6,769 nt of DNA from UMGS172 sp045592985. Lineage in GTDB: Bacteria > Bacillota > Clostridia > Oscillospirales > Acutalibacteraceae. Under the pieces are notes generated by a model that saw only the letters and a list, made by a program, of their open reading frames with translations, ran no database searches and was not told the origin of the DNA. Every line of letters begins with the position of its first letter. Position 1 is the stretch's first letter. Positions 5,808-6,769 of the stretch are shown here, in pieces. Both the position numbers and the translations under genes were made by a program. The stretch spans positions 1-6,769 of the forward strand of contig JAZNVU010000016.1 in assembly GCA_045592985.1 (NCBI GenBank), given 5' to 3'.

Positions 5808-6563
5808 TTGAAATTTATAATCTTAACGCGACAACATATTAACATCATAATGGGGGGTTTGGCACTGTTGCTTGTCGGCACAATTTTGTCGGTCAGCGTC
5901 TTTGCCAAAGAAGACCGCCTGCTCCCTATTTATGCAGTTGAAACCGAAGAAAAAAAGGTCGCGATTTCGTTTGATGCCGCTTGGGGCGCCGACGACACCG
6001 ATACTTTGATAAGCATTTTGAAAGAATACAACGTTCCTGCCACGTTTTTTGTGGTTGGAGAATGGGTCGACAAGTATCCCGAAGAGGTCAAGCGGTTGTC
6101 GGACGCAGGACACGACGTTATGAACCATTCGGCAACCCATCCTTATATGACCAAACTGAATAAGGAAAAAATGATAGAAGAACTGAACACCTGCAACGAG
6201 AAGATTGCGGCAATTACCGGCAAGACCCCTACCCTTTTCCGCCCACCCTACGGCGACTATAATAACTCGGTCATCTCAACCGTCGAGTCAATCGGTATGA
6301 AAACAATACAATGGGACGTGGACTCTTTAGATTGGAAGGATAGTGCGACCCCCGATAACATTGTAACACGGGTGACCTCAAAGGTCAAAAACGGCAGTAT
6401 CGTGCTTTTCCACAACGATGCCGACCACACACCCGAAGCGTTACCCATAATTTTGAAAAAACTGTTAGATGACGGCTACACGTTTGTAAAAATAGCCGAT
6501 TTAATCTACTACGACAACTACGAAATCCTCCACGACGGAACGCAACGCAAGATTGATAATTAA
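5808..6563 (+). CDS. pdaB: Membrane-anchored polysaccharide deacetylase, PdaB-like sporulation family
   Basis: The protein has 251 residues from TTG at 5808. A hydrophobic segment (about 12-33, ending in VSVFA) is a signal anchor, possibly cleaved, that places the enzyme outside the membrane. The rest is a NodB-homology domain that removes acetyl groups from peptidoglycan sugars. Motif 1 is SFDAAWG (54-60) with the likely catalytic base Asp56. Motif 2 is NHSATH (106-111), with His107 and His111 as metal ligands. Motif 3 is RPPYGD (145-150), motif 4 WDVDSLDW (169-176) and motif 5 VLFHND (199-204). Size, architecture and the FDxxWG form of motif 1 match sporulation PdaB/TIGR02764-type proteins rather than exported xylan or chitin deacetylases. 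It is monocistronic behind a sigma-E-like promoter. Both sides carry copies of the same palindromic element, and copy 2 starts within the stop codon. The exact ortholog assignment (PdaB versus another sporulation deacetylase) is uncertain. Confidence 0.88.
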   Translation: MKFIILTRQHINIIMGGLALLLVGTILSVSVFAKEDRLLPIYAVETEEKKVAISFDAAWGADDTDTLISILKEYNVPATFFVVGEWVDKYPEEVKRLSDAGHDVMNHSATHPYMTKLNKEKMIEELNTCNEKIAAITGKTPTLFRPPYGDYNNSVISTVESIGMKTIQWDVDSLDWKDSATPDNIVTRVTSKVKNGSIVLFHNDADHTPEALPIILKKLLDDGYTFVKIADLIYYDNYEILHDGTQRKIDN

Positions 6564-6681
6564 AAGCCCTCCTTGCCTAAAGGAGGGTGGCAGCCGCAGG
6601 CTGACGGGAGGATTCCGTAAGTTCAAGAAATCCCTCCACCAACCTTACGGTTGGTCCCCCTCCCTTTAGGGCAAGGGAGGC
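6562..6681. repeat. Palindromic intergenic element, copy 2
   Basis: This 120-bp imperfect palindrome lies in the same orientation as copy 1, 962 bp further on. Its hairpins are CCCTCCTT/AAGGAGGG (6567-6574 with 6580-6587), CAGCC/GGCTG (6591-6595 with 6599-6603), ACCAACC/GGTTGGT (6638-6644 with 6649-6655) and CCTCCCTT/AAGGGAGG (6659-6666 with 6673-6680). The outer arms (6566-6588 and 6658-6681) are near-perfect reverse complements apart from single-base bulges. The match begins at the second base of the deacetylase stop codon. No T tract follows on the plus strand, so a role as terminator of that gene is possible but not typical. Confidence 0.85.
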
Positions 6682-6700
6682 AAGAAAAAAGACGGCTGAC

Positions 6701-6769
6701 TGATATGCACCCCAAAAGTTAGACACTTTTGGAGGAAGTCGGAGGCCAAGCGGTCTTAGGAAGACAAGC
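6701..6769 (+). mobile_element. Probable left end of an IS3-family insertion sequence, truncated by window edge
   Basis: The segment starting TGATATGCACCCC and continuing AAAAGTTAGACA resembles terminal inverted repeats I recall for IS3-family (IS150-like) elements. It includes a 7-bp hairpin, CCAAAAG/CTTTTGG (6712-6718 with 6726-6732), often seen at such ends, then a purine-rich GGAGG. In the frame starting at 6748 the DNA reads KRS-stop-EDK. This resembles the N-terminus of an IS3 OrfA (KRSYEDK) interrupted by TAG at 6757. No ATG, GTG or TTG start with good spacing is present, so the transposase either begins after the window or is decayed. Confidence 0.5.

Noticed and set aside
5823..6140. 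Minus-strand open frame antisense to the deacetylase
   Set aside because: The opposite strand carries all five NodB motifs in order with a ribosome binding site and promoter; the antisense frame has no supporting signal.
5600..6681. CRISPR-like repeat arrangement
   Set aside because: There are only two copies, each over 110 bp and palindromic, separated by a gene. There are no short regular spacers or cas genes.

Overview
The window looks like chromosomal DNA from a spore-forming, anaerobic Clostridia-type Firmicute, probably a gut Oscillospirales-like lineage. The reasons are strong AAGGAG-type ribosome binding sites, TTG starts, moderate AT-rich composition, compact sigma-A-like promoters and U-tailed hairpin terminators, a PdaB-like sporulation deacetylase, and intergenic palindromes of a style I associate with that group. 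The taxonomic guess is inference. No rRNA, tRNA, CRISPR array or convincing riboswitch is visible.

Layout. At 2-247 is the C-terminal end of a protein cut by the window edge. It converges on a membrane-anchored DUF4825-like protein (306-1001, minus), and both share a bidirectional terminator at 259-311. Divergent promoters at 1031-1103 then serve that minus-strand gene and a two-gene plus-strand operon. The operon encodes an ACT-domain protein (UPF0237, TTG start at 1137) and a PFL-like/DUF711 protein (UPF0210, 1418-2776), a widely conserved pair of unknown function. Next are two monocistronic metabolic genes, each with a near-consensus promoter and its own terminator: a Si-type citrate synthase (2980-4392) and a YghZ-type aldo/keto reductase (4496-5491). 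Last is a membrane-anchored NodB-type polysaccharide deacetylase related to sporulation PdaB (TTG start at 5808, stop at 6563), preceded by a good match to a sigma-E promoter.

The least ordinary part is 5573-6769. Two directly oriented, roughly 118-120 bp palindromic elements (5600-5717 and 6562-6681) flank the deacetylase gene. Their 5' halves match at 51 of 52 positions. Their 3' halves have diverged in sequence but keep the same hairpins, with compensatory base-pair changes. In both copies the central linker can also pair with the loop and 3' stem of the central hairpin. A separate 24-bp repeat motif lies just before copy 1, and what looks like the left end of an IS3-family insertion sequence begins about 20 bp after copy 2. 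The region therefore looks like an accumulation site for small mobile or structured repeats around a sporulation gene.

The metabolic genes show no sign of forming one pathway. Citrate synthase probably feeds 2-oxoglutarate/glutamate synthesis. The reductase probably detoxifies or reduces small aldehydes. The deacetylase probably acts on peptidoglycan during sporulation.
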